Notes: generated by a model from the letters alone, not told the origin. A stretch of DNA of 38,978 nucleotides from Deltaproteobacteria bacterium (GCA_005879805.1 VBKL01000077.1:1-38978); one strand, 5' to 3'. Positions 29,063 through 38,858 are shown, numbered from the stretch's first letter. A program made the numbers and translations.

Positions 29063-32000
29063 TTGACCAGCTCCTCGTAGTACTGCTTGACGCGCTCCTT
29101 GAACTTCTCCGGGGCCTGCTGCTTCATCGCGTCGAGCAGCTCCTTGCGGAATTCCTGCGGGCCGCGCGACGCCTCGGCGTCGGGGATCTCGACGCGGTCG
29201 TGGCGCATGGCGTCCGAGTTGCCCTCTTCGTCGCCCTCGTCGTCTCCCTGCGGATCTCCCCAGGGCATCGGCATCCCCTGGCCCTGACCCTTCCCGCCCT
29301 GGTTCTTCGCCATCTGCTCCATCGATTTCTGGAACTGGGAAAGCTTCTCCACCGCCTGTTCCTCGCCGGCCTGCGCCCCGCGAGGCTCGCCGCGGCCGAG
29401 CCGCTCCTGCGCCCGACCCATCCCGTCCTGCGCCTCCTGCAGCATCTGCTCGTGCTGGGGGCCGAAGATGGGCACCTTCTTGCCGACTTCGGAGAGGTCC
29501 TTGCGCGCCCGCTGCAACTCTTCCGAGATGTCGCGCTGCGCCTGCTCCTGCTTCTTCAGCTCGTCGAGGTCCTGCGGCGAGACGCTCTGGCCGTCGCGCG
29601 GCAGCATCTGCTGGAGAGCCTGCGAGACCTCCTGCATCGGCGGCACCGCGGAGGATGCGCCTTTCATGCCCCGCTTCACCGCCTCCGGATCTCGCGCGTA
29701 CATCGGATAGCGCTGCGCGAGCTGCTCCTCCATCGATAGCCGGCCTTGCAACGTCTGCAGCGCGCGCAGCGATCGCTCCGCCAGCTCGGCCGCCTCGTCG
29801 AAGTTGCCCGAGTCGAGGGCCCGTCCGAGATCGTTCGCCCGCGAATCCGCCGTCTCCAGGACATCCTCGAGGCCGAGCCGCTCGGCAAGCTTGGGATCGA
29901 TCTCCTTGATCCCCTTCTTCGCCTGCTCGACCTTCTCGCGCAGCTTCTTCGCGAGCTCCTTGCCGCCCTTCTGATCGAAGCGCTTCTGCGCAGCCGACTG
30001 GGCGCGCTTGCGCAGCTCCGCGGTCCGCTGCGAGAGCGCGCGCTCGCGCGTCTCGAGCTCCTTGAGCTTCTGGGCAGCCTGGGCGAGCTGCTTCGCCTCC
30101 TCGGCGTATTGCCCGCGCTGCTGATCGTCGGCCCGCTGCGAGAGATTCTTCTCCAGGTCGGCCAGCTTCTGGCCGAGCTGATCGAGCTGCTTCAGGGCAT
30201 CGTCGATCTTCCCCGACTGCAGCTTGCGCTGGATGTCGGAGAGCTGGGAGAGCAGGTCCTGCTGCTTCTCCACGTTCTCGAGCGCCTCCTGGTTGAGGTG
30301 CTCGTCGCGGATGCCTTTGGCCATCTCCGCCATCCGCTGCATCAGCTCCTGGATCCGCTCGCGCAGCCGTGCCACCTCGGAGAGCACCTGGCGCTTGGTC
30401 TCCTCGTCGGGCGCCTTGCGCAGCTTGTCGGCCAGGCGGGCCAGCTCCCTTCGCGAGGCCGCGAGCTCCTTGCCGATCTCCTGCATGGCGTCGATGCGCG
30501 CGCGATCGAGCAGGTCCTCGAGGTAGAGGATGTCCTTCTCCTCCTCGGCGATCTCCGCCTTCAGCGCCCGGTCCAAAGCCCGCACCGGCGCCAGCCCCGA
30601 GTCGGTCCCGTGGGACGTCGCCGCGCGCGCCAGCGACGTGCGGCGCACTGCCGGAGAGAGCCCCGAGGCCGCGTAGCGAAGCGCGCGGCCGATCGCCTTG
30701 GGCGTCAGCTTGTCCTTGAGAAGGTGGGTGCCGACTGCGCGCAGGTCGCCGGCGAGCTTCTGGATCTGATCGTCCTTGGCGCCCGTCCGCACGTACCACG
30801 CCTGGGCATCCTTGTCGGCCGGAGGCGGAGGCTCCTCGATGCGATCGGCGGTCACGGCGACGAGGCGCTCCCAGAGCGCCTGCGCCCGCAGCAGCGATTC
30901 GCGGCTGTGCTCGGCGGCGCTGAAGACCTTCAGCACCTGAACCGCTGAAGCGCCCTTCTGCGGGCCGGCGACCGCGTCGTTGTCCTTGGCCTCGATCGAG
31001 TAGGTGATCTTGTCGCCCGGACGCAGATGGAGAGGTCCGAGCTCCCAGGAGTACGATCCGCGCAGTCGCTTGGCGGAAGCGGAGGGAGCTAGGAGCACCA
31101 CCCGCCGCTCCTTCTCGGCTGCTAGCTGGTAGCGCAGGGCGATCTCGGAGAGGCCGTAATCGTCGGTGGCCGACCAGGAGACGACGACGCGGCCCTGCGG
31201 GTCCACCTCCAGCGTCTTCTCCTTCGGATCGTCGATGGTGACCTGGGGCGGAGCGTCGGCGATGATCTCCATCGGCCGCTCCGGACCCTTCGCCTGCACG
31301 CGCCCCTTCGCGTCGTAGAATTGGAAGCTCCACTTGCCGGGGGCCGCGAGCGTGAATCCCCCGGAGAGCAGCCGGTGTCCCTGACCCTGGGCGAGGAGCT
31401 TCACCGGCTTGCCGTTCACGATGGCGGCCGCGGAGTCGAGGTCGCGATCGGCGCGGGCGGCGAACCGCACCTCGGTCCCTCTGGGAGCGCGCAGATCGCC
31501 CGCGGTCCCCTCTTCGGTGCGGGCGGGAAGGCCCGTATAGGATGGATACAGATACGTGATGGAAAGATCGCCGACGATCGGCGAAGGCTCCGGCTCCGGC
31601 GCGGCGGCATCCCCGAGGCGCAGCCTGGTGAGGCCGAGCGCGAGCCGCCGGGGCGCGACCAGCCCGAAGACCAGCAGCGCGACGAGGCTGAGGGCTAGCG
31701 CCCCGGCGGGCAGGACCACGACGCGCAGGGGCAGCCTCCGCCGGAGATCGATCGCCGAGGCTTGCTCCGCGGCCCGCACGTGGAGGAGCGCGAGCAATTC
31801 GCGGGAGACGCCCGGAACCTCCTCGTCGCGGGACAGCTCGACGCTGGAAAGCACCTCGCTCGGTCCGGCGAGAAGCCGCGCGAGCGCGCGATCGTCCCAG
31901 CCCGCTCCCCGCTGCAAAGGGGATCGGAGAACGAAGAGGACGACGAAGCCGAACGTCAGGACGAAGATGAGCGCTGCGACCCCGCGTGCGACGGCAGCCC

Positions 32001-32226
32001 CGGCGAAGGACCCGACCAGGGCGCCGGCGAGACCGGCCGCGACGAGGCCGGCGAGAACGAGCGCCGCCGCCCGCAGGACGGCGAGGAGCCTTGCCCGCCG
32101 TCGGCCCCGCGCAAGCAGCGCGGAAACCTGGCGCAAAGCGTCGAGCCCGCGCTGGGCGAGGTCTGCGCGCCGCGAGGACAGACCGCCAAGCTCGGGGATT
32201 TCCGGGGTCGATTGGGGTAGCGGCAT
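29059..32226 (-). CDS. DUF4175 membrane/coiled-coil protein
   Basis: A 1055-residue protein matching the DUF4175 layout. The N-terminal part has paired transmembrane helices (about residues 46-105) and a third (about 172-195: [20 protein letters not shown]). A periplasmic beta-rich region follows ([32 protein letters not shown]). A very long Glu/Gln/Lys/Arg-rich coiled coil (about 560-1000) contains repeated QLxDLQ-like heptads. The C-terminus is Gly/Gln/Met/Asp-rich. ATG 32226 is the first in-frame start inside plausible sequence. It leads the operon and is divergent from the sigma factor, 167 bases away. Function is unknown; such proteins commonly precede MoxR/DUF58/BatA sets. Confidence 0.88.
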   Translation of the reverse strand: MPLPQSTPEIPELGGLSSRRADLAQRGLDALRQVSALLARGRRRARLLAVLRAAALVLAGLVAAGLAGALVGSFAGAAVARGVAALIFVLTFGFVVLFVLRSPLQRGAGWDDRALARLLAGPSEVLSSVELSRDEEVPGVSRELLALLHVRAAEQASAIDLRRRLPLRVVVLPAGALALSLVALLVFGLVAPRRLALGLTRLRLGDAAAPEPEPSPIVGDLSITYLYPSYTGLPARTEEGTAGDLRAPRGTEVRFAARADRDLDSAAAIVNGKPVKLLAQGQGHRLLSGGFTLAAPGKWSFQFYDAKGRVQAKGPERPMEIIADAPPQVTIDDPKEKTLEVDPQGRVVVSWSATDDYGLSEIALRYQLAAEKERRVVLLAPSASAKRLRGSYSWELGPLHLRPGDKITYSIEAKDNDAVAGPQKGASAVQVLKVFSAAEHSRESLLRAQALWERLVAVTADRIEEPPPPADKDAQAWYVRTGAKDDQIQKLAGDLRAVGTHLLKDKLTPKAIGRALRYAASGLSPAVRRTSLARAATSHGTDSGLAPVRALDRALKAEIAEEEKDILYLEDLLDRARIDAMQEIGKELAASRRELARLADKLRKAPDEETKRQVLSEVARLRERIQELMQRMAEMAKGIRDEHLNQEALENVEKQQDLLSQLSDIQRKLQSGKIDDALKQLDQLGQKLADLEKNLSQRADDQQRGQYAEEAKQLAQAAQKLKELETRERALSQRTAELRKRAQSAAQKRFDQKGGKELAKKLREKVEQAKKGIKEIDPKLAERLGLEDVLETADSRANDLGRALDSGNFDEAAELAERSLRALQTLQGRLSMEEQLAQRYPMYARDPEAVKRGMKGASSAVPPMQEVSQALQQMLPRDGQSVSPQDLDELKKQEQAQRDISEELQRARKDLSEVGKKVPIFGPQHEQMLQEAQDGMGRAQERLGRGEPRGAQAGEEQAVEKLSQFQKSMEQMAKNQGGKGQGQGMPMPWGDPQGDDEGDEEGNSDAMRHDRVEIPDAEASRGPQEFRKELLDAMKQQAPEKFKERVKQYYEELVK

Positions 32227-32393
32227 GGCGGTGGCCGGATCAAGCCCTTCTAGCGTCCTCGTGCAACGGTCGCACGGGATCGTAGTCAAGACACCGACTC
32301 CGCCGCCTGGATTCCCGTCCCGCAAGGGGACGACCGGGCGTCGTGCATGATACTTCCACGCCCCGTGAATAGCGCTTCTTCCGCCTCCGTCCC
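32227..32393. other. control region between the DUF4175 operon and the sigma-factor operon
   Basis: 167 bases of divergent promoter space. TGATACTTC (32348-32356) is a candidate extended -10 toward the sigma factor. On the other strand TTGACT (32284-32289) and TAGAAG (about 32251-32256) occur but are 27 bases apart, so they are not a normal pair. I see no clear ECF-type promoter. Confidence 0.3.
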
Positions 32394-33062
32394 ATGAACG
32401 AGAGCAGGAAGACGCCCGCCGCGCCTGCGAAAATCGACCCGGCGGACGACAGGCCGTTGGTCCGCGCCGCCCAGAAAGGCGATCGCGCGGCCTTTCGCGC
32501 GCTAGTAACGAAATACCAGCGGAGGGTCTACCAGCTGGCGGTCTCGATGTTGAAGGATCCGGACGAGGCAATGGACATCGTGCAAGAAACGTTCGTCCGG
32601 GTACATCGCTACCTGCCGTCCTTCAAGGGGGATTCGTCCTTCTTCACCTGGACGTATCGCATCGCCGCGAACCTCTGCCTCGATGCCTCCCGCAAGAAGG
32701 GGCGCGGCGAGCGGGTCGAGATCATGGACGAGGTGGACGCCGACATCGAGGCGCAGATGGATCCGCCTTCTGCGGCGTTCGCCGGACCCCAGAAGGCCGC
32801 CCTCAACGAGGAGCTGAAGGAAAAGATCGAAGAGGCCCTTTCCGGTCTGTCGGAAAACCACCGGGCCATCCTGCTCCTTCGGGAGCTGGACGGTCTGAGC
32901 TATGAAGAGCTGGCGAAGGTGCTCGGGATCCGCAAGGGCACGGTGATGAGCAGGTTGTTCCACGCCCGGCTCAAGATGCAGCGCAAGCTGCGCGAGTATC
33001 TGGACGAGGACGCGAAGGACGAAGAGGAGCCGGACGGCGAAGGCGAGGAGGATCGGCGATGA
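32394..33062 (+). CDS. ECF-family (RpoE-like) RNA polymerase sigma factor
   Basis: A 222-residue sigma-70 family protein with region 2 (FRALVTKYQRRVYQLAVSML, AMDIVQETFVRVHRYL, FFTWTYRIAANLCLD) and region 4 (LSGLSENHRAILLLRELDGL, SYEELAKVLGIRKGTVMSRL). There is no region 1.1 or 3, as usual for ECF factors. A charged, Asp/Glu-rich C-terminal tail follows. No ribosome-binding site is evident before ATG 32394. It overlaps the anti-sigma gene by four bases (ATGA), the standard arrangement. Its divergent neighbour is the envelope operon, which makes that operon a plausible target, though no promoter evidence is visible. Confidence 0.94.
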   Translation: MNESRKTPAAPAKIDPADDRPLVRAAQKGDRAAFRALVTKYQRRVYQLAVSMLKDPDEAMDIVQETFVRVHRYLPSFKGDSSFFTWTYRIAANLCLDASRKKGRGERVEIMDEVDADIEAQMDPPSAAFAGPQKAALNEELKEKIEEALSGLSENHRAILLLRELDGLSYEELAKVLGIRKGTVMSRLFHARLKMQRKLREYLDEDAKDEEEPDGEGEEDRR

Positions 33063-33574
33063 AACGACGCTGCGAGGAGTCGGTACCGCTCCTCGGCCCC
33101 TATCTCGACGGGGAATTGCCCGAAGAGGACCTCGTCTGGCTCGAGGAGCACCTCGCCGATTGCGACCCCTGCACGGCGCGCAAGAACCTCCTCATCGCCC
33201 AGGCGGAGGCGCTCCGCGAGCGCGCCGCCGCTCGCGTCCGCGACGTGGATCTCGGAAGCGTCGCCGATGCCGTCTTCGCGCGCATCGATCGCGAGGGTCC
33301 CCGGACGGCTCCTCCGCTTTCGGTGTGGGGTCTGGAGATGTGGGGCGCCCACCGGGCCGTGCTCTCGGCGGGCGCGGGTGTCGCCGTCGCCGGATGCCTC
33401 GCGCTCGCTCTCTTCCTCGCGCCGCAGCGACCTTCGCCGGTGATGATCGCGCAGGCGCAGGCAACGGGCGCGTCGATCGACGAGATCGATTTCGAGAACC
33501 ACGAAGGCATCGTCATGCAGAACGGCGCGACGACCACCATCTGGGTCGACGACGACTCGCCGGTGCAGCAGTGA
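33059..33574 (+). CDS. anti-sigma factor with zinc-finger (ZAS-type) domain
   Basis: A 171-residue single-pass membrane protein. The N-terminal cytoplasmic domain carries His31, Cys35 and Cys38 (EEHLADCDPCTA), the H-x3-C-x2-C of zinc-binding anti-sigma factors. One transmembrane helix (about 100-122, VLSAGAGVAVAGCLALALFLA) and a short acidic periplasmic tail ending DDDSPVQQ follow. It would hold the upstream sigma factor inactive at the membrane. It overlaps both neighbours by four bases. The periplasmic part is short, so signal sensing may rely on redox or zinc or on the next protein. Confidence 0.92.
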   Translation: MKRRCEESVPLLGPYLDGELPEEDLVWLEEHLADCDPCTARKNLLIAQAEALRERAAARVRDVDLGSVADAVFARIDREGPRTAPPLSVWGLEMWGAHRAVLSAGAGVAVAGCLALALFLAPQRPSPVMIAQAQATGASIDEIDFENHEGIVMQNGATTTIWVDDDSPVQQ

Positions 33575-34065
33575 GCATTCGACTCGGGGCCCTGCTCCTC
33601 CTCGCGGCCTCGCAGGCCATACCGGCGGACGGCGGCACGCAGCAGCGGAAGTGCCGCGTCACCGTGCGGGCGATCGCCGCGACGAGCGGAGCGGACAACG
33701 GGTCGATCGACCCCAAGCTCGCCCCGATCGCACAGAACCTGCGCGAGTTCTCGAAGGACTTCCGTCCCAAGACCTTTCGACTCGTCTCCGAGGAGACCAA
33801 CGATCTGGACTGGAAGAAACAGGCCCAGGTGGAGCTGCCGGGCTCGCGCAGCTTGCAGGTCGAGCCCCGCGAGATGGGCAGCGACGGCCGCATCAAGGTG
33901 CATCTCGAGCTGCTCGGCGAGCACCCCCAGCACAGCCGCAAGCTGCACACCGACTACAGCATCCAGCGAGGCGGCACGATCTTCGTGGGCGGATTGCGCC
34001 TCGTTCCCGAGCGTCCGGACGAGGGCATGCTTCTCATCGCGGTCACTGCCCAATCCGTCGAATAG
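33571..34065 (+). CDS. putative periplasmic protein of the sigma/anti-sigma operon
   Basis: Predicted 164 residues with an N-terminal signal peptide (IRLGALLLLAASQAIPA). The mature domain is mostly beta: KCRVTVRAIAATSG, FRPKTFRLVSEETN, KVHLELLGEH and GGTIFVGGLRLVPERPDEGMLLIAVTAQS. GTG 33571 overlaps the anti-sigma stop (GTGA), so it is co-translated with it. I do not recognise the family, but the pattern (signal, single small beta domain, operon with an anti-sigma factor) suggests an envelope protein that may feed information to the anti-sigma factor. That link is inference. Confidence 0.8.
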   Translation: MSIRLGALLLLAASQAIPADGGTQQRKCRVTVRAIAATSGADNGSIDPKLAPIAQNLREFSKDFRPKTFRLVSEETNDLDWKKQAQVELPGSRSLQVEPREMGSDGRIKVHLELLGEHPQHSRKLHTDYSIQRGGTIFVGGLRLVPERPDEGMLLIAVTAQSVE

Positions 34066-34075
34066 GCTGACGCCA

Positions 34076-34105
34076 GAGCGGCGATCTGCTTAGAGTGCGC
34101 CGCTC
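34076..34105. repeat. 8-bp perfect inverted repeat flanking a possible -10
   Basis: GAGCGGCG (34076-34083) and CGCCGCTC (34098-34105) flank a 14-base spacer containing TTAGAGT, 34-63 bases before the FKBP start. It may be an operator, or a terminator of the sigma operon; no T run follows. Confidence 0.4.
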
Positions 34106-34138
34106 GCGCGCGAGGCTGCGCGACGAAAGGACTTCGCA

Positions 34139-34644
34139 ATGTTCCGATTCATCCTCGCAGCGCTCGTGCTCGTGCCCTTCGCTGCGTCGGCGCAGAAAAC
34201 CGAGGAAGAGAAGAACCTCTACGCGCTCGGTTACATCCTCGCCCAGCGAATCCACCAGCTGGAGCTGAGCAAGGCGCAGCAAAAGTCGGTCGACCAGGGC
34301 TCATCCGCGAGCTCAAGCCCGGAACCGGGCCGTCGCCCAAGGAGACGGACAAGGTCAAGGTGAACTACGAGGGCAAGCTCGTGAACGGCACCGTTTTCGA
34401 TAGCTCGTACAAGCGGGGGCAGCCCGTCGAGTTCGCACTCAACGGCGTCATCAAGTGCTGGACCGAGGGAGTCGCGAAGATGAAGGTGGGCGAGGAGGCG
34501 CAGCTCGTCTGCCCCTCGGACACCGCCTACGGCGACTCGGGCCGGCCGAGCATTCCTCCGGGTGCGACGCTCGTCTTCAAGGTCGAGCTCCTCGGCATCA
34601 GCGACGCCGCTTCCGCCGCCCAGCAGCCCGCCGCTCCGAAGTAA
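34139..34644 (+). pseudogene. FKBP-type peptidyl-prolyl isomerase, internal block missing with frame change
   Basis: A periplasmic proline isomerase. Frame one from ATG 34139 (AAAGGA seven bases upstream) has a signal peptide (FRFILAALVLVPFAASA). It continues into the FKBP N-terminal dimerisation region (EEEKNLYALGYILAQRI) up to KSVDQG at about 34300. The second frame, overlapping there, reads GLIRELKPGTGPSPKETDKV. The full FKBP fold follows: VNYEGKLVNGTVFDSSYKRG, GVIKCWTEGVAKMKVGEEAQ, PSDTAYG and GATLVFKVELLGI. Mip/FkpA-type proteins normally have about 50-70 further helical residues between the two parts. They are missing and the frame shifts at the joint. As written no complete protein is made. 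Confidence 0.85.
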
Positions 34645-34762
34645 CGCCCCGGACGGAGCGCCGGAGGAGAGCCGCGATGGCTCTTCGCCTCTGTCCGTGC
34701 TGGAATCCGGCTTCCACCGCGGCGGGACGCGAAACGAGGTCCCGCCGATGAAGGGGGAAGCC

Positions 34763-35350
34763 ATGAAGCTGGGCCTCGGATTCGCGGCGCTCGTGCTCGC
34801 AACCTCGACCTTTGCCCTCACCAATGCTCCGGCCTTCGGCCTCCGCCCGGCGCAGGCAGAGCCCGCTTCTCCGAAAAAAGGGGCGAAGGGAAGCGCTCTC
34901 AAGCAGAAGGTGGTCGGCACCTGGTCCTTGGTGTCCGACGTCATCGACCAGGACGGTGGCAAGCTGGAGCCATTCGGCAACGCTCCGAAAGGCGCGATGA
35001 TCATCGCGCCGAACGGCACTTTCTCGCTCGTCATCACCAAGGCCGAAGTGCCGAAGTTCGCCTCCAACAACCGCGCCACCGGGACCGACTCCGAGAACAA
35101 GGCGGCGGTGCAGGGCGGGATCGCGTACTTCGGCTCCTACACGGTGGACGACGCGACGAACACGGTGAACCTGCACCTCGACGGCTCGACCTTCCCGAAC
35201 TGGGTGGGAAACGATCAGAAGCGGATCGTCGAGGTCTCCGCGGACGAGCTTCGCTGGAAGAACCCCACCACTTCGCTCGGCACCGGCGTCGCGACGCTGG
35301 TCTGGAAGCGGGTCAAGGAAGGGGCAAAGACCGCCTCCGCGAGGCGCTAG
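34763..35350 (+). CDS. secreted lipocalin-like domain protein
   Basis: Predicted 195 residues. A signal peptide ([18 protein letters not shown], cut near AFG or AQA) precedes a domain beginning [23 protein letters not shown], then [36 protein letters not shown] and [17 protein letters not shown]. This is the pattern of the lipocalin-like family (single small barrel with the G-x-W start). ATG 34763 is chosen because AAGGGGGAAG lies just upstream; ATG 34748 is in frame but has no such site. Ligand unknown. It stands between the FKBP gene and recA with its own spacing. Confidence 0.82.
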   Translation: MKLGLGFAALVLATSTFALTNAPAFGLRPAQAEPASPKKGAKGSALKQKVVGTWSLVSDVIDQDGGKLEPFGNAPKGAMIIAPNGTFSLVITKAEVPKFASNNRATGTDSENKAAVQGGIAYFGSYTVDDATNTVNLHLDGSTFPNWVGNDQKRIVEVSADELRWKNPTTSLGTGVATLVWKRVKEGAKTASARR

Positions 35351-35426
35351 GCCGGCCCGTTCCGCCAGACCGGATCGAAGGATGTCGGAGGGGGGTGCTA
35401 GTCCTTCTTCCGGCTCGGCAAACCCC

Positions 35427-35455
35427 TTGCGGCGGTCCGCCGGGTTCTGTACAAG
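35427..35455 (+). promoter_or_regulatory. recA promoter
   Basis: TTGCGG (35427-35432), a 17-base spacer, then TACAAG (35450-35455) preceded by TG. This is the best -35/-10 pair in the 153-base gap before recA. The transcript would start near 35462, giving a leader of about 42 bases with GAGGAGGGC before the TTG start. The LexA-like box overlaps the -10. Confidence 0.6.
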
Positions 35456-35462
35456 CGTGCAG
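35447..35462 (+). promoter_or_regulatory. LexA-like SOS box over the recA -10
   Basis: CTGTACAAGCGTGCAG has the outer half-sites CTG and CAG separated by exactly ten bases, as in the E. coli-type SOS box. It also fits, with two mismatches in 16, the Myxococcus xanthus LexA consensus as I remember it (CTRHAMRYBYGTTCAG). It overlaps the predicted -10 and start of recA transcription, where a bound repressor would block RNA polymerase. Confidence 0.6.
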
Positions 35463-35503
35463 TAGCCCGCACGAGAGGTCTGCCGCCGCGCGAGGAGGGC
35501 AAG

Positions 35504-36571
<1,068 letters not shown>

Positions 36572-36625
36572 GGGCCGACGTCGCCAGTCGTCCCGTGGGG
36601 CCCCGGTGGCGGCCCGCGGGGGTAC

Positions 36626-36650
36626 GGGGGGCAGGCGCAGCCGGCCCCCC
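36626..36650 (+). terminator. possible recA terminator hairpin
   Basis: GGGGGGC (36626-36632) pairs with GCCCCCC (36644-36650) around an 11-base loop, 55 bases after the recA stop. There is no T run, so intrinsic termination is uncertain. Confidence 0.3.
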
Positions 36651-36723
36651 GATCAGATGCTGCGAGGCGGTCAAAGTGGGCGGATTCCGCCGCCTTGTCG
36701 CTCACGGCCTCCCGGGCGCCATC

Positions 36724-36732
36724 TGTTAGAAT
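36724..36732 (+). promoter_or_regulatory. extended -10 promoter of the TerB/LETM1-like gene
   Basis: TGTTAGAAT: TG, one base, TAGAAT, the best consensus of the extended -10 elements in this window. It predicts transcription from about 36739, just before AGGAG (36748-36752). Confidence 0.55.
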
Positions 36733-36757
36733 CGGCCCGGCCCCCCCAGGAGCAGCC

Positions 36758-38161
36758 ATCGCCTCCCTACTCCATCAAGGCCGTCAGGCGGAGTTGCCGG
36801 TCGGCAGCACCGAGTGGCTCCTCGCGGTCGTCGGCGCCGTGGCGGCGCGGCCGCAGGCGGCCCCTGCGCGCACGCTCGCCCGATCGGAACGGCGCGAACG
36901 CCTCGAAGCCCTGCTCCGCGCTTCGGGGCTCTCCTACGGGACCGGCGCCCTCGATCCCGCCGTCGAGCTGGCCCCGGATGCCCGCCCGGGCGAGCGCGCC
37001 TTCGCGCATTTCGTCGCGGGCATCGTGAGGCTGTGTGCGGAGGCCGCGGCCCTCTCCTTCGCGCCCGGGTTCGCTCCCGACGAACTGCCCCGGGGCGATG
37101 CCGTCGCCGCGCGCCGGAACCAGCTGCTCGCCGTCCTCGCCGCGGCAGGGGGCCACGCCAGGGCGGCGAGGCCGCTGTTCGTGGATCCGATCGAGGCGCC
37201 GGAGGTCCTTACCCAGCGCATCGCCGGTCGCGTCGCGGCACGTCTGAGCCGCCGCTACCTCGCCCTGGGTGGTCCGTTTGCCGGGCTCCCCCTCCACCAC
37301 GGTCTCTGCGCCATCGAGGCCCGCGCCTGCGGGACGCTTGCCCTCGCCTCTTTCGGACGGCGCCGTCTCTCCGCCTACTCCGCGCGGCTGGTCGAGACCG
37401 GCGCCCTCCGCTGGCGCCTCATCCTCGTCGAGCTGCTCGCCGCGCTCGCCGCGGCACAGGAAGCGCCCGGCGCCGAGGGCGACATGCGGCGTGGAATGGA
37501 TCAGGTCCTGCGCGCCCAGCGCCTGCCGCCGCGCGAGAACCGGCAGCTGCGCCGCGCGCTGGAGGCGGCGCCCTCGCCGGAAGTCATCGCGCAGGCCATC
37601 GCCTCGCCCGCGCTTCGACGCTTCGCCATCGAGCAGGTGCTCCTCGCCGCGCTCGCCGACCGCACCTTCGACAAAGGCGAGATGGCGTTCGTCGAGCGGT
37701 TGGCCGCGGCCCTCGGCATCGACTCGCAGGAGGTTGGGCTGCTCGAGATCCAGGCCGACGACTTCTACCGGAAGAATCGCGACGCTCTCGTCGCCCTGCA
37801 ACTCGCAGAGACTCCCGAAGGATTGCCCCACGCCCTCACCACGCGGCTCTCCGCGCTGGTGCTAGACAACCTCGATCGCATCCTGCAGGAGATCCGCGAG
37901 ACCGGAGAGCTGGCCCAGCTCCTCGCCAAGGCGAGCGCCGGCACCTCCCTCACCTCGGAGGAGAAGGGCAAGGTCCGCGAGCAGCTCATCGATCTGGCGA
38001 AGGCGATTCCTGCTCTCGCCGTCTTCGCGGCGCCGGGCGGGATGTTGCTCCTCCCCATCCTCTTGAAGCTCCTGCCCTTCAACCTCTTGCCTTCGAGCTT
38101 CATCGACCCGCCTGCCAATCCGAGGCCCCTCTTGCCGCCCGCGCGCAGGTCGGGGTCCTGA
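36758..38161 (+). CDS. TerB/LETM1-like domain protein
   Basis: About 467 residues, helical, without signal peptide. The middle-to-late part (FAIEQVLLAALADRTFDKGE, then MAFVERLAAALGID) resembles a TerB-type domain. The C-terminal segment FAAPGGMLLLPILLKLLPFN, then LLPSSF, is the hallmark of the LETM1 ribosome-binding/membrane-associated fold. In frame between the promoter and homology there is no ATG, GTG or TTG before TTG 36794, which has no spaced ribosome site. ATC 36758 sits exactly five bases after AGGAG, so an AUC start is possible. A longer TTG 36695 start would precede the -10. Mitochondrial LETM1 proteins affect ion exchange; the bacterial role is unknown. Confident as a gene, unsure of start and function. 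Confidence 0.75.
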   Translation: MASLLHQGRQAELPVGSTEWLLAVVGAVAARPQAAPARTLARSERRERLEALLRASGLSYGTGALDPAVELAPDARPGERAFAHFVAGIVRLCAEAAALSFAPGFAPDELPRGDAVAARRNQLLAVLAAAGGHARAARPLFVDPIEAPEVLTQRIAGRVAARLSRRYLALGGPFAGLPLHHGLCAIEARACGTLALASFGRRRLSAYSARLVETGALRWRLILVELLAALAAAQEAPGAEGDMRRGMDQVLRAQRLPPRENRQLRRALEAAPSPEVIAQAIASPALRRFAIEQVLLAALADRTFDKGEMAFVERLAAALGIDSQEVGLLEIQADDFYRKNRDALVALQLAETPEGLPHALTTRLSALVLDNLDRILQEIRETGELAQLLAKASAGTSLTSEEKGKVREQLIDLAKAIPALAVFAAPGGMLLLPILLKLLPFNLLPSSFIDPPANPRPLLPPARRSGS

Positions 38162-38241
38162 CTACACGTGAACGATTTGGAATGGACAGTTTTGTAGGGC
38201 GAGGCTTCCTTCCGCACAGGAACGTCTCGTAGCGTCCTGCC

Positions 38242-38502
38242 ATGGCTTACCGAATCCTGATCGATCCCGCCGCCGCGCGGCGGCTGCGGACCTGCTCGCC
38301 GTACGTCGTGCAGGGTCTCGGAAGGCGCCTCGCGGAGCTCCTCGAGCCCGACGCCCTCTCGAAAGCCGGCCTCGCCGGCGAGGGGCCCCTCAACATCGAT
38401 GCTCCGGGCGTGAGCGTTTCCTGCCGCATGGACGGACGCGAGGAGACGCTCACGGTCCTAGACGTGGAAGAGCGGGAAGGCATCGCGGCCGCGGCCAGCT
38501 GA
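38242..38502 (+). CDS. small protein of unknown function
   Basis: 86 residues, MAYRILIDPAAARRLRTCSP, a middle helix GLGRRLAELLEPDAL, then a beta pair ending TLTVLDVEEREGI. Length and the opening YRILIDPAAARRLR recall RelE/ParE-type toxins, but no antitoxin gene lies on either side and the conserved toxin core is not clear, so I do not assign that function. There is no good ribosome-binding sequence. The codon bias fits a real gene. It converges with cspA across a hairpin. Confidence 0.6.
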   Translation: MAYRILIDPAAARRLRTCSPYVVQGLGRRLAELLEPDALSKAGLAGEGPLNIDAPGVSVSCRMDGREETLTVLDVEEREGIAAAAS

Positions 38503-38527
38503 GGCGCAGGGCGACCCTCGAAGCGCT

Positions 38528-38557
38528 GGAGGCCCAGCCGATTCCGGCCGGGCCTCC
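38528..38557. terminator. strong hairpin between convergent genes
   Basis: GGAGGCCC and GGGCCTCC (8 bp) enclose an A/C mismatch and a second 4-bp stem (GCCG/CGGC) with loop ATTC. It sits between the + unknown gene (stop 38502) and cspA (stop 38575). This is a typical two-way terminator position, though T runs are short. Confidence 0.55.
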
Positions 38558-38574
38558 GCAGGTGGTTCGACTTT

Positions 38575-38784
38575 CTAGGTTCCGGCCTTCCGTACGTTCT
38601 GGGCCTGCAAGCCCTTCGGCCCTTTCACGACCTCGAACTCGACCTTCTCGCCTTCCGCCAGTGAGCGAAAGCCATCCATCTTGATCGCGGTGTGATGACA
38701 GAAGACGTCGTCCCCGCCTCCGTCCTGGGTGATGAAACCGAAGCCCTTCGTGTCGTTGAACCACTTCACGGTACCAGTCGCCAT
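38575..38784 (-). CDS. cspA: cold-shock domain protein
   Basis: A 69-residue single OB-fold RNA chaperone. [15 protein letters not shown] contains RNP1 (KGFGFI, 13-18). RNP2 reads DVFCHH, where Cys replaces the usual Val or Ile. The domain ends [11 protein letters not shown] 38784 has AAGGA about nine bases upstream. The gene has its own promoter and a structured leader of about 68 bases. Whether it is cold-induced or a constitutive paralogue cannot be told from the coding sequence. Confidence 0.96.
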   Translation of the reverse strand: MATGTVKWFNDTKGFGFITQDGGGDDVFCHHTAIKMDGFRSLAEGEKVEFEVVKGPKGLQAQNVRKAGT

Positions 38785-38852
38785 TCGGAACGGTCCTTCT
38801 CGTTCGGACTGCAGGGCTGCAGGCCGGCACCAACGGTCGGTTTCGTTGGCGC
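38785..38852 (-). promoter_or_regulatory. structured 5' leader of cspA
   Basis: The predicted transcript starts at about 38852 with a hairpin: arms 38844-38852 and 38827-38835, 9 bp with one G-U pair, loop of eight. A second hairpin from two adjacent CTGCAG copies (38817-38822 and 38809-38814) lies about ten bases before the ribosome-binding sequence. Such structure suits temperature-dependent folding. Confidence 0.5.
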
Positions 38853-38858
38853 GGTGGT

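Noticed and set aside
27574..29739. Long plus-strand frame across the protease gene
   Set aside because: It is antisense to the HEFTH-containing protease and DUF4175, with a Leu/Arg-rich shadow composition.
26729..31333. 1534-codon minus-strand frame that contains both a signal peptide and the MoxR N-terminus
   Set aside because: It is a chance joining of real gene parts through shadow sequence of DUF4175 and the protease. The overlapping starts and stops (GTGA, ATGA) define the true genes.
38242..38502. Toxin-antitoxin locus
   Set aside because: There is no partner gene, no overlapping start and no clear toxin core motif; kept only as an unknown small gene.
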